A stretch of 64,000 nt of DNA from NCBI GenBank assembly GCA_047967505.1, contig CM106540.1; one strand, given 5' to 3'. This document shows, piece after piece, positions 11,454 through 22,675 of this stretch. Each line of letters starts with the position of its first letter. The stretch's first letter is position 1. The DNA is from Dipteris shenzhenensis. Lineage: Eukaryota > Polypodiophyta > Polypodiopsida > Gleicheniales. The notes under the pieces were generated by a model. It saw only the letters and a list, made by a program, of their open reading frames with translations. It did no database searches and had not been told where the DNA came from. The position numbers were made by a program, and so were the translations under genes.

Positions 11454-13433
11454 AACCAAGTCTTCCATAGTTAGGATTAGATTGTGTCACGAGCACTCAC
11501 TAGCATAACACGTTTTTGCACATATAATTTTCTCTAGATTGTTACATGCACACTCACTAGCATATGCATGTTTTTGCACATGTAGGAAGACCTAATCAAT
11601 TTTGTATTAGGGATGATTGAGTCTTAGTTTCCCTATTAAATCCCACAAATAAGCATATAGTTAGACACATCACATGCACTCACATGATTTTACATAGGCA
11701 TATAATAGATTGCATCAATAACAATATCACACACTTTCATTCCATACTCTCAAAGCATGCAATGAATTCACAAGCAGTACAAGAAGCTATGCCAAAACTC
11801 AAGACGAATTGCCAAAAGAGTCTGTAGCCTCCGCAACGAGATCCCCAGCAAACATCACAGCCATCTACTATATGCAAAAATATTAGAGTTGCATACTAAT
11901 TTTCTACAAGCTCAATGATACGGGTGCAATCGCATCCAACATGTATGAAAGAGAGTAAGAAATGCTAGCCTCAACAACGAGACCCCCGCCAAACATCACA
12001 GCCATCTCCTATATGCAAAAATATCATACTTAATTACTAATTATCTAAAAGCTCAATGATATGGGTGCAATTGCATCCAACATGTATGCAAGATAACAAG
12101 AAATGCTAGCCTCAACAACGAGACCCCCGCCAAACCTCTTCCTAAGAAGATTCGATGGCAAATTCCACAACTTCAGCAACGAGATCCCCTCTGACATTCA
12201 CAGCCATCTACCCCTCCTTAAGAGGAGATAAGCTTCTTGACTAAAGACTACAAATTGTATCATGCAAAAGAATTACAGCAGGAATGACTCACATGCCACA
12301 AGCTAAACAGCACTAGATTATGCACATGGCATCCCAACTCTGAAATCAAAATAAGCCATAACCCGAGGACGGGTAATAAAATGGATCTGGGAGTATGTTG
12401 ACTCTGTGCCAAGATGAACTTATGTAGAAAGAGAATGTGATACAACTTTGTGTTACAATTTTGTGTTACAACTTCGCGATACAACTTTGTTATACAACTT
12501 TGTGTTACAACTTCTACATGTAGAAAGAGAATGTGCTACAACTTTGTGATACAACTTTGTGATACAACTTTGAGTTACAACTTTGTGTTACAACTTCCAC
12601 ATACAACTTCTACATGTAGAAAGAGAATGTGTTACAACTTTGTGTTACAACTTTCTGATACAACTTTGTGTTACAACTTTGTGTTACAGGCAGAGAGAGA
12701 AGCTCTCCAACTTGTATAAATACCCCATAATGGAATGAAGCCCACACTCTTTGGGGCATTGTCTTGAGTTTACTTTGGTATTCCAAGCATTTGTCTAAAG
12801 CGTCCATGCTTTCTTGCACTCCACATCCAAAAGCATGTCCTAACCTTGCAACTCCTCCTCCCATCTCCTCCAACCTTGCAACCCACCCTCTCCCTCTCCT
12901 CCTCCCTCCTCCTCCTCCTTCATCCTCCTCCTCCTCCTCCTCCTCCTCCTTCCTCCTCCTCTCTCCTCCTCCCTCCTCTCTCTTCTTCCCCCCATGCTCT
13001 TACACCTTCTTCCTCTCCCACTCCTATGCTCTCCTAAACCCTTTGTTTCTCAACCCTTAAAACTCCATGATCTACGAGGGAGATGAGTTCTCCACCATGT
13101 ACTCTACCCTGAACCCTGGAACCTCCTTCTAAACCCTGGAACCTCCTTCTAAACCTTGGAACTCCTTCTAAACCCTGGAACCTCCTTCTCCTCCTTCTTA
13201 CCCTGGACTCCTTCTAAACGCTGGAACCTCCTTCTAACCCTTAAACTCCTCCTAAACCCTACAACCCCTAATGAAGGAAAAAGCCTTCATTACCTCAACA
13301 AAGATAATTTACGTTCCTTTTACACATGCATGCACTTTGTTTGCTTACAACACTTAAGCCTACATCTCTCACCGAAACACGACTCAAGATCCTAAGCTAC
13401 ACATATACTACAACTGACAATCCCAATATATCT
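11454..13433 (+). repeat. 3' LTR of gypsy G1 (about 2 kb, right end cut)
   Basis: This matches the reverse complement of 62064-64000 over nearly its full length. The right half matches the reverse complement of 18850-19846. It contains a ~140-bp tandem repeat (about 11830-12190, motif AACGAGACCCCCGCCAAACA), a 13-bp tandem array (GTTGTAACACAAA type, 12440-12690), a CCT-rich microsatellite (12890-12980) and a ~20-bp minisatellite (AACCCTGGAACCTCCTTCT, 13108-13250). About 80 bp of the expected end (…GAGCCAACA) is missing at 13433. The exact left boundary is not certain. Confidence 0.8.
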
Positions 13434-14904
13434 ATACCCCAATGATGCCAATGGGGATGTCAGGCTTAACCTCTATTTTTTTTGGGATCTTATTTTTCAT
13501 GGGACAATCCATGCACACATGTCCTATACCACAATCTCTGTAGAGTGGTTGGAAAGTAGCTGGGATACCACGATGAGGGCACTCTACAATCTGGTGATTT
13601 TCTCCACAACCGTAGCACTTGATTGGTGCTCAAAATGTGTTGGGTCGTACTTGATTTGCATAAACTGGTATTAGACCCTCTGCACCTTCTACATAGTACA
13701 CTAGGTACTCTACTTCATACTCAAATAACAAGTCTACTTCCTCGGCTTGTAATTGATGTATGGGAACTGCCTGGGGAGCTGGAATTGGTGCTCTTGGATA
13801 TGGTCGTGGATTTGGATTCCTGAGTAGTTGTGGGACTTGTGTCTGAATGGGAACAGGATTTAGCCTCGGAGCTAGGGGCGCTTGTGCAAGTGCCAATTGC
13901 CTGTACACTAGCATGGGTGCCGCTTGGTATTGTTGAGTTTGAGGTGGGTTGTTGTGCATGTTGAAGATGCAACTGTTTTCATCATGGCCACTGATGACGC
14001 GGATATGGCACCACAACCGTGGTGGTGGATTTGCTTGTGCAATGATCCTAGCTCTGAGGACCGGACACTCATTTTCTATATGATTTGCCATGCAATGTGG
14101 ACACCAGACATTTTCTCGCCATGGATATGTCTGAGTTTACGGCTGAGACAAGTGAAGTTTTTGGTCCATGGCCTGCATCATGTCTTCTTTCAGCTTCATG
14201 GTCATGGCCTCTAGGTGATCTTCATTGGATGTTTCGGTAGTGTCCTTTGATTTACCCTTTTTCTAGCACTTATCTCGTGTATTAGTCTTGCCGTCATCAC
14301 TGCTAGTGTCTGAGTTGGTCATGCCATCCTTGATGTCAATGGCTGCCACATGAGCAGCACTGAACATTTCATAGCTGCTTATCTTTTTCATATCCTTGCA
14401 GATTTTCTTTCTAAGACCTACTATGAACGATGCCGTGAGGTACTTTGCATTTGGGTGTGGGTCACATTTGGTGATCAATCTCTTCATCTTTCCCAGGTAC
14501 ATGCGCACATCTTCTCTCCAACCTTGTTGGATCTTGCTGAGTTGGAGAGCAGGACCGTCTTGTAGCCTCTCCGTTTGAAAGCGTCGTTTGAATTTGGTTT
14601 GAAGTAAGTCCCATGTGGCACGTTCTTCCATGAGAAGGTCTAGGTACCATTCTGATGCTTCATCAATTAAGGCCATTGGAAACCAAGCCACCTTGGTTTC
14701 ATGGGATTGATCGCCACCTGCTCGACATGCGGCATCAAAATGCTAGAGGAAGCAGGCTGGGTCTCCCCTACCATCATATTTGGGAATTTCCAGTTTTCCC
14801 AAAGGGCGTTGGTCTTGATTGTTGTTATTTGTTCGATGGAATAAGTTGTCAGCCTATGCATCAAGGTCGAGATCCCCATCATTGTCATGATGGCGTTCAG
14901 CCAT
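13434..14904 (-). pseudogene. Gypsy G3 gag
   Basis: One continuous minus-strand frame starts MAERHHDNDG at 14904. It shows the retrotransposon Gag domain (LEIPKYDGRGDP, AWFPMALIDEASEWYLDL, FKRRFQ, GWREDVRMYLGKMKRLI). A proline/glutamine-rich linker follows, then a zinc knuckle CYGCGENHQIVEC near 13615 and a second cysteine/histidine cluster. Five stops interrupt it without any frameshift: TAG at 14856-14854, 14745-14743 and 14265-14263, TAA at 14139-14137, and TGA at 13632-13630. Each can be explained by one C-to-T change. Sequence after 13434 is replaced by the oppositely oriented G1 LTR, so protease and polymerase are lost. Confidence 0.88.
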
Positions 14905-15489
14905 GTTGGGGCATGGAGGAGTTAGAGGGAGTGGTTGAATCTCAGGGGGGATTCAGGGTAGAGGATTGGCAGTGGCGGTTGTTGCAGCGGAGTTATATGC
15001 AAATGTGGTGAGCGTTGGAGTCAAAGGCATTGACCGAAATGTAGCTGCATGTAGATTGGGCTAGATTTGCCCAAGGTGTCGCTGCCACAAGTGCGGGTGT
15101 GGATGTGGTATTGTTGGGAGGGTTAGAGTGGTGTTAGTTTGTGTAGGGACCATCGTGTTAATAATGTGTCTAAGATTGTCCTATGTGTGTAGGGAAATGT
15201 GCCACTATAGACAAATCGTTGATCGGAGGTCACGGCGTGGAGATATGAGCAAATTTGTGCAAAACGGGGCCCACATGGGGGCACAAATGAACGAGTGCTA
15301 GGGATGCCGAAATGGTGTGCAATGGGCTGGAAAAATACCCCGTAACGTGATTTTTTTGTGTGTGAAATTTGGGTTCAAACCGGGTTCAGTTTGGGTCTTA
15401 AATGGATGAGTTATGAGGGGTGAAAGTAGGGGTAAAATTGGCCTTGGAGGGGGTCCTAAAGGTGGTGTGAATGGACTTGAATTCCAACT
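14905..15489 (-). other. Gypsy G3 leader, part adjoining gag
   Basis: This is non-coding leader between the gag start and the CTAACC-rich block. No conserved frame was seen. It is part of an unusually long (3.85 kb) distance between primer site and gag. Confidence 0.6.
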
Positions 15490-15835
15490 GAGGGGTTGGA
15501 ACCAATTAGGTTAACTAACCTATTTGTCTAGTTAAAAGCCTAACAGCTAGTCTAATCTAACCTAGTGATGCTTAGACTAACCATAGTTAGTTCAACTAAC
15601 CTAGTTAGTGTAACTAATTGACAGCTAAGTTAACCTAGCTAAGGTTAAAACTAACTGAACTAAGGGCAAAACTAGCCTAGCCTAGGTTTCTACTAACTAA
15701 CCTAGCTTAGCCTAATCTAACTGAGTTAGACTAACTAGCCTAGGGTTAACCAACTAACCTAACCTAACTTAACCTAGGTTAACCAACTAACCTAACCGTA
15801 GTTAGTAACTAGCCTGAGGCTAGTTGTAGGTTAGG
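15490..15835. repeat. CTAACC/CTAGG low-complexity block
   Basis: About 340 bp is built from permutations of CTAACCTAG, GTTAACC and CTAACTAACC in both orientations. It includes the perfect palindrome TTAACCTAGGTTAA near 15768. It lies in the leader of gypsy G3. Confidence 0.75.
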
Positions 15836-18122
15836 GTTTTCTTTTTTTCGAGAGGGGGGGGTCGCACAGGGGGGGTTTTGCAGGGGGGTTTTTTGCAAGG
15901 GGGGTTTTGCACAGGGTGTGTAGGGGGGTGTAGGGGAGGGGAGGAGAGGAGAGGGATGGGTGAGGGGGGGCGGGGCACAGGCACGGGTGAGAGGGGAGGG
16001 TGAGAGGTGGGGGGTGGGGTGGTGGGCAGCAGGGGGGTAAGAAAGGGAGGTGGGGGCAGGGTGGTGGAGAGGGGGGCGGAGAGCGAGGACGGGGCGGTGG
16101 CACCATGGGCGCGGGTTGGCGGGGGCGCCACAGGCAGACACGTCACGAGCGCAGGCGGTGGCACCACAGGCATGAGCTGGCAGGGGCACTACGGGTGGTG
16201 GCACTACGGTGGCACCGCAGGGCGGCTATGTGGGGTGCCGCCACGAGGTGGCCGGGGGGGGGGGGGGGGTTACAAAGAGAGGGGGTAAAGAGAGGGGGAG
16301 TGGGTAAGGTGGTAGAGAGAGGGGGGGTAAGGGGGAGAGAGAGAGGGGGTGGGGGAGCGAATGAGGGGGAGAGAGGAGAGAGTGAGAGAGAGAGAGCGGG
16401 GGGGAGGGGGAGAGAGGAGAGAGAAAAGAGAGAGAGGGGGGAGGGGGAGAGAGGAGAGAGAAAAGAGTGAGAAGGGGGGAAGGGGGAGAGAGGAAAGAGA
16501 AAAGAGAGAGAGGGGGATGGGGAGAGAATGAGAGAGAGAGAGTAAAGAGAGAGAGGGGGGATAGGGAGAGAGGAGAGAGAAAAGAGAGAGAGGGGGGTAA
16601 GGGGGCGAGAGGAGAGAGAAAAGAGAGAGAAGAGGGTGAGCAGAGAATGAGAGAGAAAGTAAAGAGAGAGAGAGAAAGAGAGAGAGGGAGAGAGAGTAAG
16701 AGAGAGAAAGTAAGAGACGGGGAAGCAGTGGGGATGGTGGAAATGGAGGGGGGAGGGGGAGGGGGAGGGGCAAGGGGGAGGGGGAGATGGAGAGGGGAGG
16801 GGGAGGGGGAGGTGGAGACGGAGGGGGGAGGGGGAGGGGGTGGTGGAGATGGAGGGGGAGGGGGGAGGGGAAGGTGGAGATGGAAGGGGGAGGGGGAAGG
16901 GGGGGTGGAGATGGAGGGGGAGGGGGGAGGGGGAGATGGAGATGGAGGGGGGAGGGGGAGGTGGAGATGGAGGGCGAGGGGGAGGGGGTGGTGGAAATGG
17001 GAGGGGGAGGGGGTGGTGGAAATGGGAGGGGGAGGGGGAAGTGGAAATGGAGGGGGAGGGGGGAGGGGGAGGTGGAGATGAAAGGGGAGGGGGGAGGGGG
17101 AGATGGAGGTGGAGATGGAGGGCGAGGGGGGAGGGGGAGGTCATGTTGAAGGGGGAGGGGGAGGTGGAGATGGAGGGGGGAGGGGGAGGGGGTGGTGGAG
17201 ATGGAGGGGAAGGGGGGAGGGGGAGGTGGAGACGGAAGGGGGAGGGGGACGGGGGGTGGAGATGGAGGGGGAGGGGGAGATGGAGATGGAGGGGGGAGGG
17301 GGAGGTGGAGATGGAGGGGGGAGGGGGAGGGGGAGGTGGAGATGGAGGGGGAGGGGGAGGGGGTGGTGGAAATGGGAGGGGGAGGGGGTGGTGGAAATGG
17401 GAGAGGGCGGGGGAGGTGGAGATGGAGGGGGGGGGGATGGAGGGGGAGGGGGTGGTGGAAATGGGAGGGGGAGGGGGTGGTGGAAATAGGAGGGGGAGGG
17501 GGAGATGAGATGGAGGGGGAGGGGGAGGTGGAGGGGGGAGACGGAGGGGGAGATGGAGGGGGAGGGGGGAGGGGGAGGTGGTTTTGAAGGAGGAGGGGGG
17601 AGGGGGAGGTGGAGATGGAGTGGGGAGGGGGAGGGGGTGGTGGAGATGGAGGGGAGGAGGGAGGTGGAGGTGGAGATGGAGTGGCGAGGGGGAGGGGGGA
17701 GGGGGAGATGGAGATGGAGGGGGGAGGGGGAGGTGGAGATGGGGGGGGGAGGGGAGGGGGAGGTGGAGATGGAGGGGGAGGGGGAGGGGGTGGTGGAAAT
17801 GGGAGGGGGAGGGGTTGGTGGAAATGGGAGGGGGAGGGGGAGGTGGAGATGGAGGGGGAGGGGAGGGGGAGGTGGAGATGAAGGGGGAGGGGGAGGTGGA
17901 GGGGGGAGGGGGGAGGGGGAGATGGAGGGGGAGATGGAGGGGGAGGGGGGAGGGGGAGGTGGTGTTGAAGGGGGAGGGGGGAGGGGAAGGTGGAGGGGGG
18001 AGGGGGAGATGGAGGTGGAGATGAAGGGGGAGGGGGGAGGGGGAGGTGGAAATGGAGGGGGGAGGGGGAGGTGGAGATGGAGGGGGGACGGGGAGGGGTG
18101 GTGGAGATGGGAGGGGGGGGAA
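15836..18122. repeat. 2.3-kb G-rich minisatellite and GA microsatellite in the gypsy leader
   Basis: The plus strand is almost pure G/A with strong G excess. Part 1 (15840-16270) has G tracts including a 17-base run at 16254-16270. Part 2 (16271-16735) is (GA)n with G4-6 runs. Part 3 (16736-18122) is a degenerate minisatellite of GGGGGAGGTGGAGATGGA-type units. Long open frames here (for example a Pro/Ser/Leu-only frame on the minus strand, 16143-18134) are by-products of codon-periodic repeats and are not annotated as genes. Many G4-forming motifs are possible on the plus strand. Confidence 0.9.
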
Positions 18123-18756
18123 AAAATAGAGCAAAAAACTTGATGGACGAAAAGTGAAAAGGAGGGAGAAGTGGTCACCTCAATGCGCTCCAAGTCTTTC
18201 TCGATGTAATAGGATTGTTGTGGAACAATGGACGGTGGGTGGATGGCTAGGTTATTGCTGCGAGATGGGCTCGAAGTCACTTACAATGTGAGGATGGGAG
18301 TAAGGTGGTGGTCGATGGAGAGGGAGGAGTGTCTTGCATGGGGCTCGGAATGAAGAAGAGAATGGAGGCAAAAAGTAAAAGATGAAGAATGAGGGGGTGG
18401 AGTTAGTTTTTATAGGATTTGATTTTAGGTTTAGGGTTTAACCCTAAACACTTCCCGAGCCATAACTCTTTATGGATAGCTCAATTTGCTTTTCTAAAAA
18501 AAAGATAAAATGATCGAAATTGCAAGCTCTACGCATTCGTGTCCACTACCTAGCCTGATTGTATATCATGTGGCTTCTATTTAAGAAATAAAGAAAATTT
18601 CTTAAGGTAGTAACCCAAGGTTGATGCTTGGGGTTGATATGTTTGGCTAGAAATGGAAAAAAAATTTACTCTCCTTGCCCTTCAGTGCTATGTTCGTGAA
18701 AGTTCAAAGTAGTTTGTTGTTTTACACATGCCTACTTATGTTTACTCACTATTAGT
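18123..18756 (-). other. Gypsy G3 leader next to the primer site
   Basis: This is non-coding leader. It contains an inverted telomere-like motif GTTTAGGG-TTTAA-CCCTAAAC at 18429-18449. No coding sequence was recognised. Confidence 0.55.
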
Positions 18757-18777
18757 CTCCCCAGCAGCAGCACCAAA
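18757..18777 (-). promoter_or_regulatory. Primer-binding site of gypsy G3
   Basis: Directly after the LTR end on the minus strand the sequence reads TTTGGTGCTGCTGCTGGGGA. It resembles the TGGCGCCGTTGCCGGGGA site used by Athila/Tat-type plant gypsy elements, with C-to-T-like differences. This identifies 18778-19846 as the 5' LTR of a minus-strand element whose gag lies at 13434-14904. Confidence 0.7.
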
Positions 18778-19846
18778 TGTTGGCTCTTTCCTACTACTTT
18801 TGTAGGAAAAGTTGGGTATTCTATGTTTGTAGGGTTTCGAGGCTTTTTGTCACCTACAGATATATTGGGATTGTCGGTTCTAGTATATGTGTAGCTTAGG
18901 ACCTCGAGTCATGTTTCAGTGAGAGACGTAGGCTTAAGTGTGGTAAGCAAACAAAGTGCATGCATGTGTAAAAGGAACGTAAATCATCTTTGTTGAGGTA
19001 ATGAAGGCTTTTGCCTTCATTGGGGGTTGTAGGGTTTAGGAGGAGTTTAAGGGTTAGAAGGAGGTTCCAGGGTTCAGAAGGAGTCCAGCGTAAAAAGGAG
19101 GATCCAAGGTTCAGAAGGAGGTTCCAGGGTTTAGAAGGAGTTCCAGGGTTTAGAAGGAGGTTCCAGGGTTTAGAAGGAGGTTCCAAGGTTCAGGGTAGAG
19201 TACATAGTGGAGAACTCATCTCCCTCGTAGATCATGGAGTTTTAAGGGTTGAGGAACAAAGGGTTTAGGAGACCATAGGAGTGGGAGAGGAAGAAGGTGT
19301 AAGAGCATGGAGGGAATAAGAGAGAGGAGGGAGGAGGAGGAGGAAGGAGGACGACAGAGGAGGAGGAAGGAGGAGGAGGACAGAGGAGGAGGAAGGAGGA
19401 GGAGGAGGAGGAGGAGGAGGAGGAAGGAGGAGGAGGAGGAGGGATGAGGAGAGGGAGAGAGTGGGTTGCAAGCTTGGAGGATAGGGGAGGAGGAGTTGCA
19501 AGGTTAGGACATGCTTTTGGATGTGGAGTGCAAGGAAGCATGGACACTTGAGACAAATGCTTGGAATACCACTATAGACTCAACACAATGCCCCAAAGAG
19601 TGTGGGCTTCATTCCATTATGGGGTATTCATACAAGTTGGAGAGCTTCTCTCTCTGCGTGTAACACAAAGTTGTAACTCAAAGTTGTATCACAAGTTTGT
19701 AACACAAAGTTGTAACACAAAGTTGTAACACAAAGTTGTAACACATTCTCTTTCTACATGTAGAAGTCATATGTAGAAGTTGTAACACAAAGTTGTAACG
19801 AAAAGTTGTATCACATTCTCTTTTTACACAAGTTCATGTTGGCACA
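18778..19846 (-). repeat. Partial 5' LTR of gypsy G3
   Basis: This begins TGTTGGCTC at 18778 and matches 62064-63280 and the reverse complement of the G1 LTR. It carries the same three internal arrays: ~20-bp GGTTCCAGGGTTTAGAAGGA units (19035-19190), a GGA-rich tract (19320-19460) and 13-bp GTTGTAACACAAA units (19660-19810). The match ends at 19846, where a copia fragment begins, so about 0.9 kb of the LTR start is missing. Confidence 0.85.
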
Positions 19847-20113
19847 AATTCAATAGTGTGTGTGGTCAATAATGGTTTTGTGCCATGGATAATCTATCCT
19901 GAAATGATTGTTAGTCCTTTGTTTGAGTTTTACCTTGTTGGACGTATGAGGATTTCCATACATAGTCATTGTCTATCTCCTAGTTGTAAACCAAGAGTCC
20001 TAGTAGTGAGTCATAGGTTGGGGCCATGTGTGTTGCCACATGATGGTGGGCAATCCATGGAACATCCCATGTAAAACTGTTGAAGGATGAGGTCATTAAT
20101 TTGTGGGGGGGAA
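19847..20113 (+). other. Internal remnant of a family-F copia before its 3' LTR
   Basis: There is no recognisable protein. The segment ends in a polypurine tract GTGGGGGGGAA (20103-20113) directly before an LTR, which places it as the 3' untranslated end of a plus-strand copia whose body has been lost. Confidence 0.5.
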
Positions 20114-20414
20114 TGAAGGACAAATTGATGTAATGGGGTGTACCTAGGGGTACAAGGTTTGTGTGAGTGTGTGTGTCACCACATGGTGGTTAGTGTGACC
20201 AGGTTTGGCTGTAGAAGGTTCCATTAGGTGTGATTGAGAGATTCATGGGCTTGATTGAGAAATCAGTGGAATGATTTGTGGATTTAGATGCTCTACTGAT
20301 CTCACATATGATGTCACTCTTGGATGTAACTTGTGCCTATATATTGGGCATATCTCTCATGAATAAACTCCTCCATTTTGCTTCATTTGTTGAATCCTTC
20401 TTGCTACTCCAACA
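20114..20414 (+). repeat. 3' LTR of a family-F copia
   Basis: This 301-bp LTR starts TGAAGGACAAATTGATGTAA and ends CTTGCTACTCCAACA. It matches the reverse complement of 55584-55884, also 301 bp, which is next to a copia gag and a Met-tRNA-type primer site. The polypurine tract lies immediately upstream. Confidence 0.82.
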
Positions 20415-20649
20415 TCATGTCCCCTATCACCCTATCCACTTTATCCTCCTCGTCTTTTGTACATTTGATTCTTTCCATTTCCCTTCTCTGCTTCATCCTC
20501 CCTCAATCTTTAAATTCTTCCCCACTCTCTTCTTTTTCTCACACCACTCTACTACTACTTGCTCTATCACCACTCTCTCGTCCCTTCCTTGAGGTCGCTC
20601 ACTTCTAGTCACTTCCTTCTCTTAGCTCTCTCTCTCTCTGATACTCCCC

Positions 20650-20985
20650 ATGGCCCCTTGTGAAAAATCTATGGTAGCATACTTGGAGGATCTACATAGA
20701 CAATGTATAAAGGATGGGGAGGTAGATATACCATCACTCTTTGGTGCACGTTTGTGTCTAAAGGCACACATCAAGGGTGAGGAGCTACTTGACAAGGACA
20801 TGTACAAGGCTAATCGAGAGATCCTAGAGGATTCTATTGAGGAGATGCAGACCTTGATCCAGGAGGAAGGCCATACTCCCAAGAAAGCATCCTTGGGCTA
20901 AGAAGAAAAAGAAAAAAGAGGTGGAGGATAAGACCAAGAAGAGAGATGAAAAAGGGGAGGGTAGCAATTCATCAAAGAAACGATG
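20650..20985 (+). CDS. Unidentified small reading frame with a lysine-rich tail
   Basis: The frame starts at ATG in a good context (CCCCATGGCC) after a ~200-bp CT-rich leader containing (CT)n at 20625-20640. It encodes about 80 residues with acidic/amphipathic character (YLEDLHRQCIKDGEVDIPSLFG, then an EILEDSIEEMQTLIQEE segment that could form a short helix). The frame stops at 20901. One base of frameshift near 20880 would extend it to 20985 with a basic AKKKKKKEVEDKTKK-type tail. No family was recognised. It lies just upstream of a homopurine tract and could be the first exon of a transposon gene or chance sequence. Confidence 0.35.
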
Positions 20986-21949
20986 AAGAATGTCTTTACA
21001 GTTTATAAAGTACAGCTTTTGGTGTATAAGAGGAAAAGAGAGGAAAAAAGAGAAGAGGAGAAGAGAGGAGAAGACGAGAAAAGAGAGGAAAAGAGAGAAC
21101 AAGAGAGGAGGAAAAGAGAGGGGAAAAGAGATGAGAAGGAAAGGAGAGGGAAAGAGAGAAGGAAAGAGAGAAAAAGAGAGGAGGAAAAAGAGAAAAAGAC
21201 AGGGGAAAGGAGAGAAGAGGAGAAGAGAGGAAAAGAGAGGGGAAAGGAGAGAAAAGGAGAAGAGAGGAAAAGAGAGGAGAAAAGAGAGACTAGGAGAAGG
21301 GGGAGAAGAGGAGAAAATGGAGAAAAAGACCTGAAAAAGAGAGGAAAGAAAAGAGAGGAGGAAAAGAGAAGAAAAGAGAGAAGGAAAAGAGAGGAAAAAA
21401 CACAAAGAGAGAAAAAGAGAGGGAGGAAAAGAGAAGAAAATAGAGAAGGAAAAGAGAGAAAAAGAGAGAAGGAAAGAGACGGGAAAAGAGAGGAGGAGAT
21501 AGGAGATGGGAGAGAAGAAGGATAAAAGAGAGAAGAAAAATAGGAAAAGAGAGAAAAAGAGAGAACAAGAGAGGAGGAAAAGAGAGAAGAAAAGAGAGGG
21601 GAAAAAAGAGGAGAAAAAAGAAGGAAAAGAGAGGAAAAAGACTCGGGGGGTAACTATGTATAAACCCTCTATACCACGTGTATTCAAGGCCTAATTTTAA
21701 AATCCCTTATCTGTAAATTTTTCATTAATAAAATGTACCCCTTTTCTATACAAATCTATAAATGTTTTCCAAAACTATTTTAAATAGTCCCTTATGTATA
21801 TTTATTTCAGTAAATTTTAGAAATAAAAAATATCCTTTTGTTGAACTCACGTCATAGGGTTACATATAATGAGTGACCCCTTCAAGGAAAAAGAGAGGAA
21901 AAGAGAGAAGGAAAGAGAGGAAAAGAGAATAAAAGAGAGAATAAAAGAG
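20986..21949. repeat. Homopurine tract (GAGAGGAAAAGAGA type), left arm
   Basis: After a ~45-bp junction, the plus strand from 21030 is almost entirely A/G, with units such as AAAAGAGAGGAG and GGAAAAGAGAG. A MITE (21642-21886) interrupts it. The tract resumes at 21887-21949 and again at 23740-23802 after the TLDc-bearing element. Lys/Arg/Glu-only open frames are low-complexity artefacts. Confidence 0.9.
21642..21886 (+). mobile_element. hAT-like MITE, copy 1
   Basis: This 245-bp A/T-rich element has terminal inverted repeats of CTCGGGGGGT(C/A)ACT type. It is flanked by a perfect 8-bp duplication GAAAAAGA (21634-21641 and 21887-21894). Two more copies lie at 25448-25693 and 52382-52628 (inverted). 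The 8-bp duplication and lack of coding sequence fit a non-autonomous hAT element. Confidence 0.92.
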
Positions 21950-21954
21950 GATGA

Positions 21955-22106
21955 TGTTGGAAATGAGCAAGCTGAGCAAAATGAAGACAAGAAGATGGAC
22001 ACAAATGAAGAACTCTCTCTTAGAATGAAGAGAAATGAGGGCCATATGTAGGCTACCTCTACATCCATACTGACATCATAGATGACCTCATACCAAAGGC
22101 CACCAA
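21955..22106 (-). repeat. Terminal direct repeat of the TLDc-bearing element (3' LTR)
   Basis: This 152-bp repeat has 149 positions identical to 23588-23739. It starts TGTTGG on the plus strand and ends CCACCAA. The adjoining bases 22107-22126 form the candidate polypurine tract on the minus strand. Confidence 0.85.
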
Positions 22107-22675
22107 GCTCCTAGAATCTCTCCCCTATCCTCTAGAAGCATCTAGCTCCACCTAACACACCTAGCTGCCCCTCTAGCACACACATAGGATCACAAGTGTG
22201 CCTATGGAGAGGCAGGACATTGACAAACCCCAACAAACCCCCCCCAAGGGACTACCTCAAGCTATGTCAAGGATACAGCTAGCACAAGGTGTCACATGCC
22301 ATCTCATGGTCATGGATCTATCGATGGCTAGGATCTCAAGCTAGCAAGGGTTCCCATGGGTGTAAGGTATACAGAGTGGGGAACACAACCCCCCCCAATG
22401 GTTATCTCCCTTGCATGTACAAACAAAATGTCTACAAGAGGTACCATGAGGGCAAAAAACAAAACCCCCCCTAATGGTTATCTCCCCTACATGTACAAAC
22501 ACAAGTCTGCAGAAGGTACCAAGGGGACAACACATACTCACATGATCTACATCATAGGTGACCAGAGGTTAGGACAAAGAACTCATAGTTTATTACAATC
22601 ATTTTAGAGGAGTGTTCAGGTAGAGTACCTTGACAACTAGGGGAGATGCAAGTGGAGCTCAAAAAAATATACTCA
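22107..22675. other. Non-coding interior of the TLDc-bearing element
   Basis: No gene was recognised. It includes a ~70-bp tandem duplication (about 22376-22446 and 22447-22520), each unit with a C-run, ATGGTTATCTCCC and CATGTACAAACA. Confidence 0.6.

Noticed and set aside
12438-12690. Regularly spaced short repeats resembling a CRISPR array
   Set aside because: The 13-bp units are contiguous without unique spacers, recur in three LTR copies and sit in a plant retrotransposon.
13434-14904. Fungal RIP as the cause of the C-to-T stops
   Set aside because: Element types and the plant TLDc gene point to a plant; CHG/CG methylation and deamination is the simpler explanation.
16143-18134. A 663-codon minus-strand open frame made almost only of Pro, Ser, Thr and Leu
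   Set aside because: It is produced by the G-rich minisatellite; similar long frames exist in several phases on both strands, so it is compositional and not a gene.
20983-21525. Lys/Arg/Glu-rich open frames in the purine tract
   Set aside because: A/G-only DNA lacks most stop codons; the sequence has no domain and equivalent frames occur in other phases and in the tract at 42650-44290.
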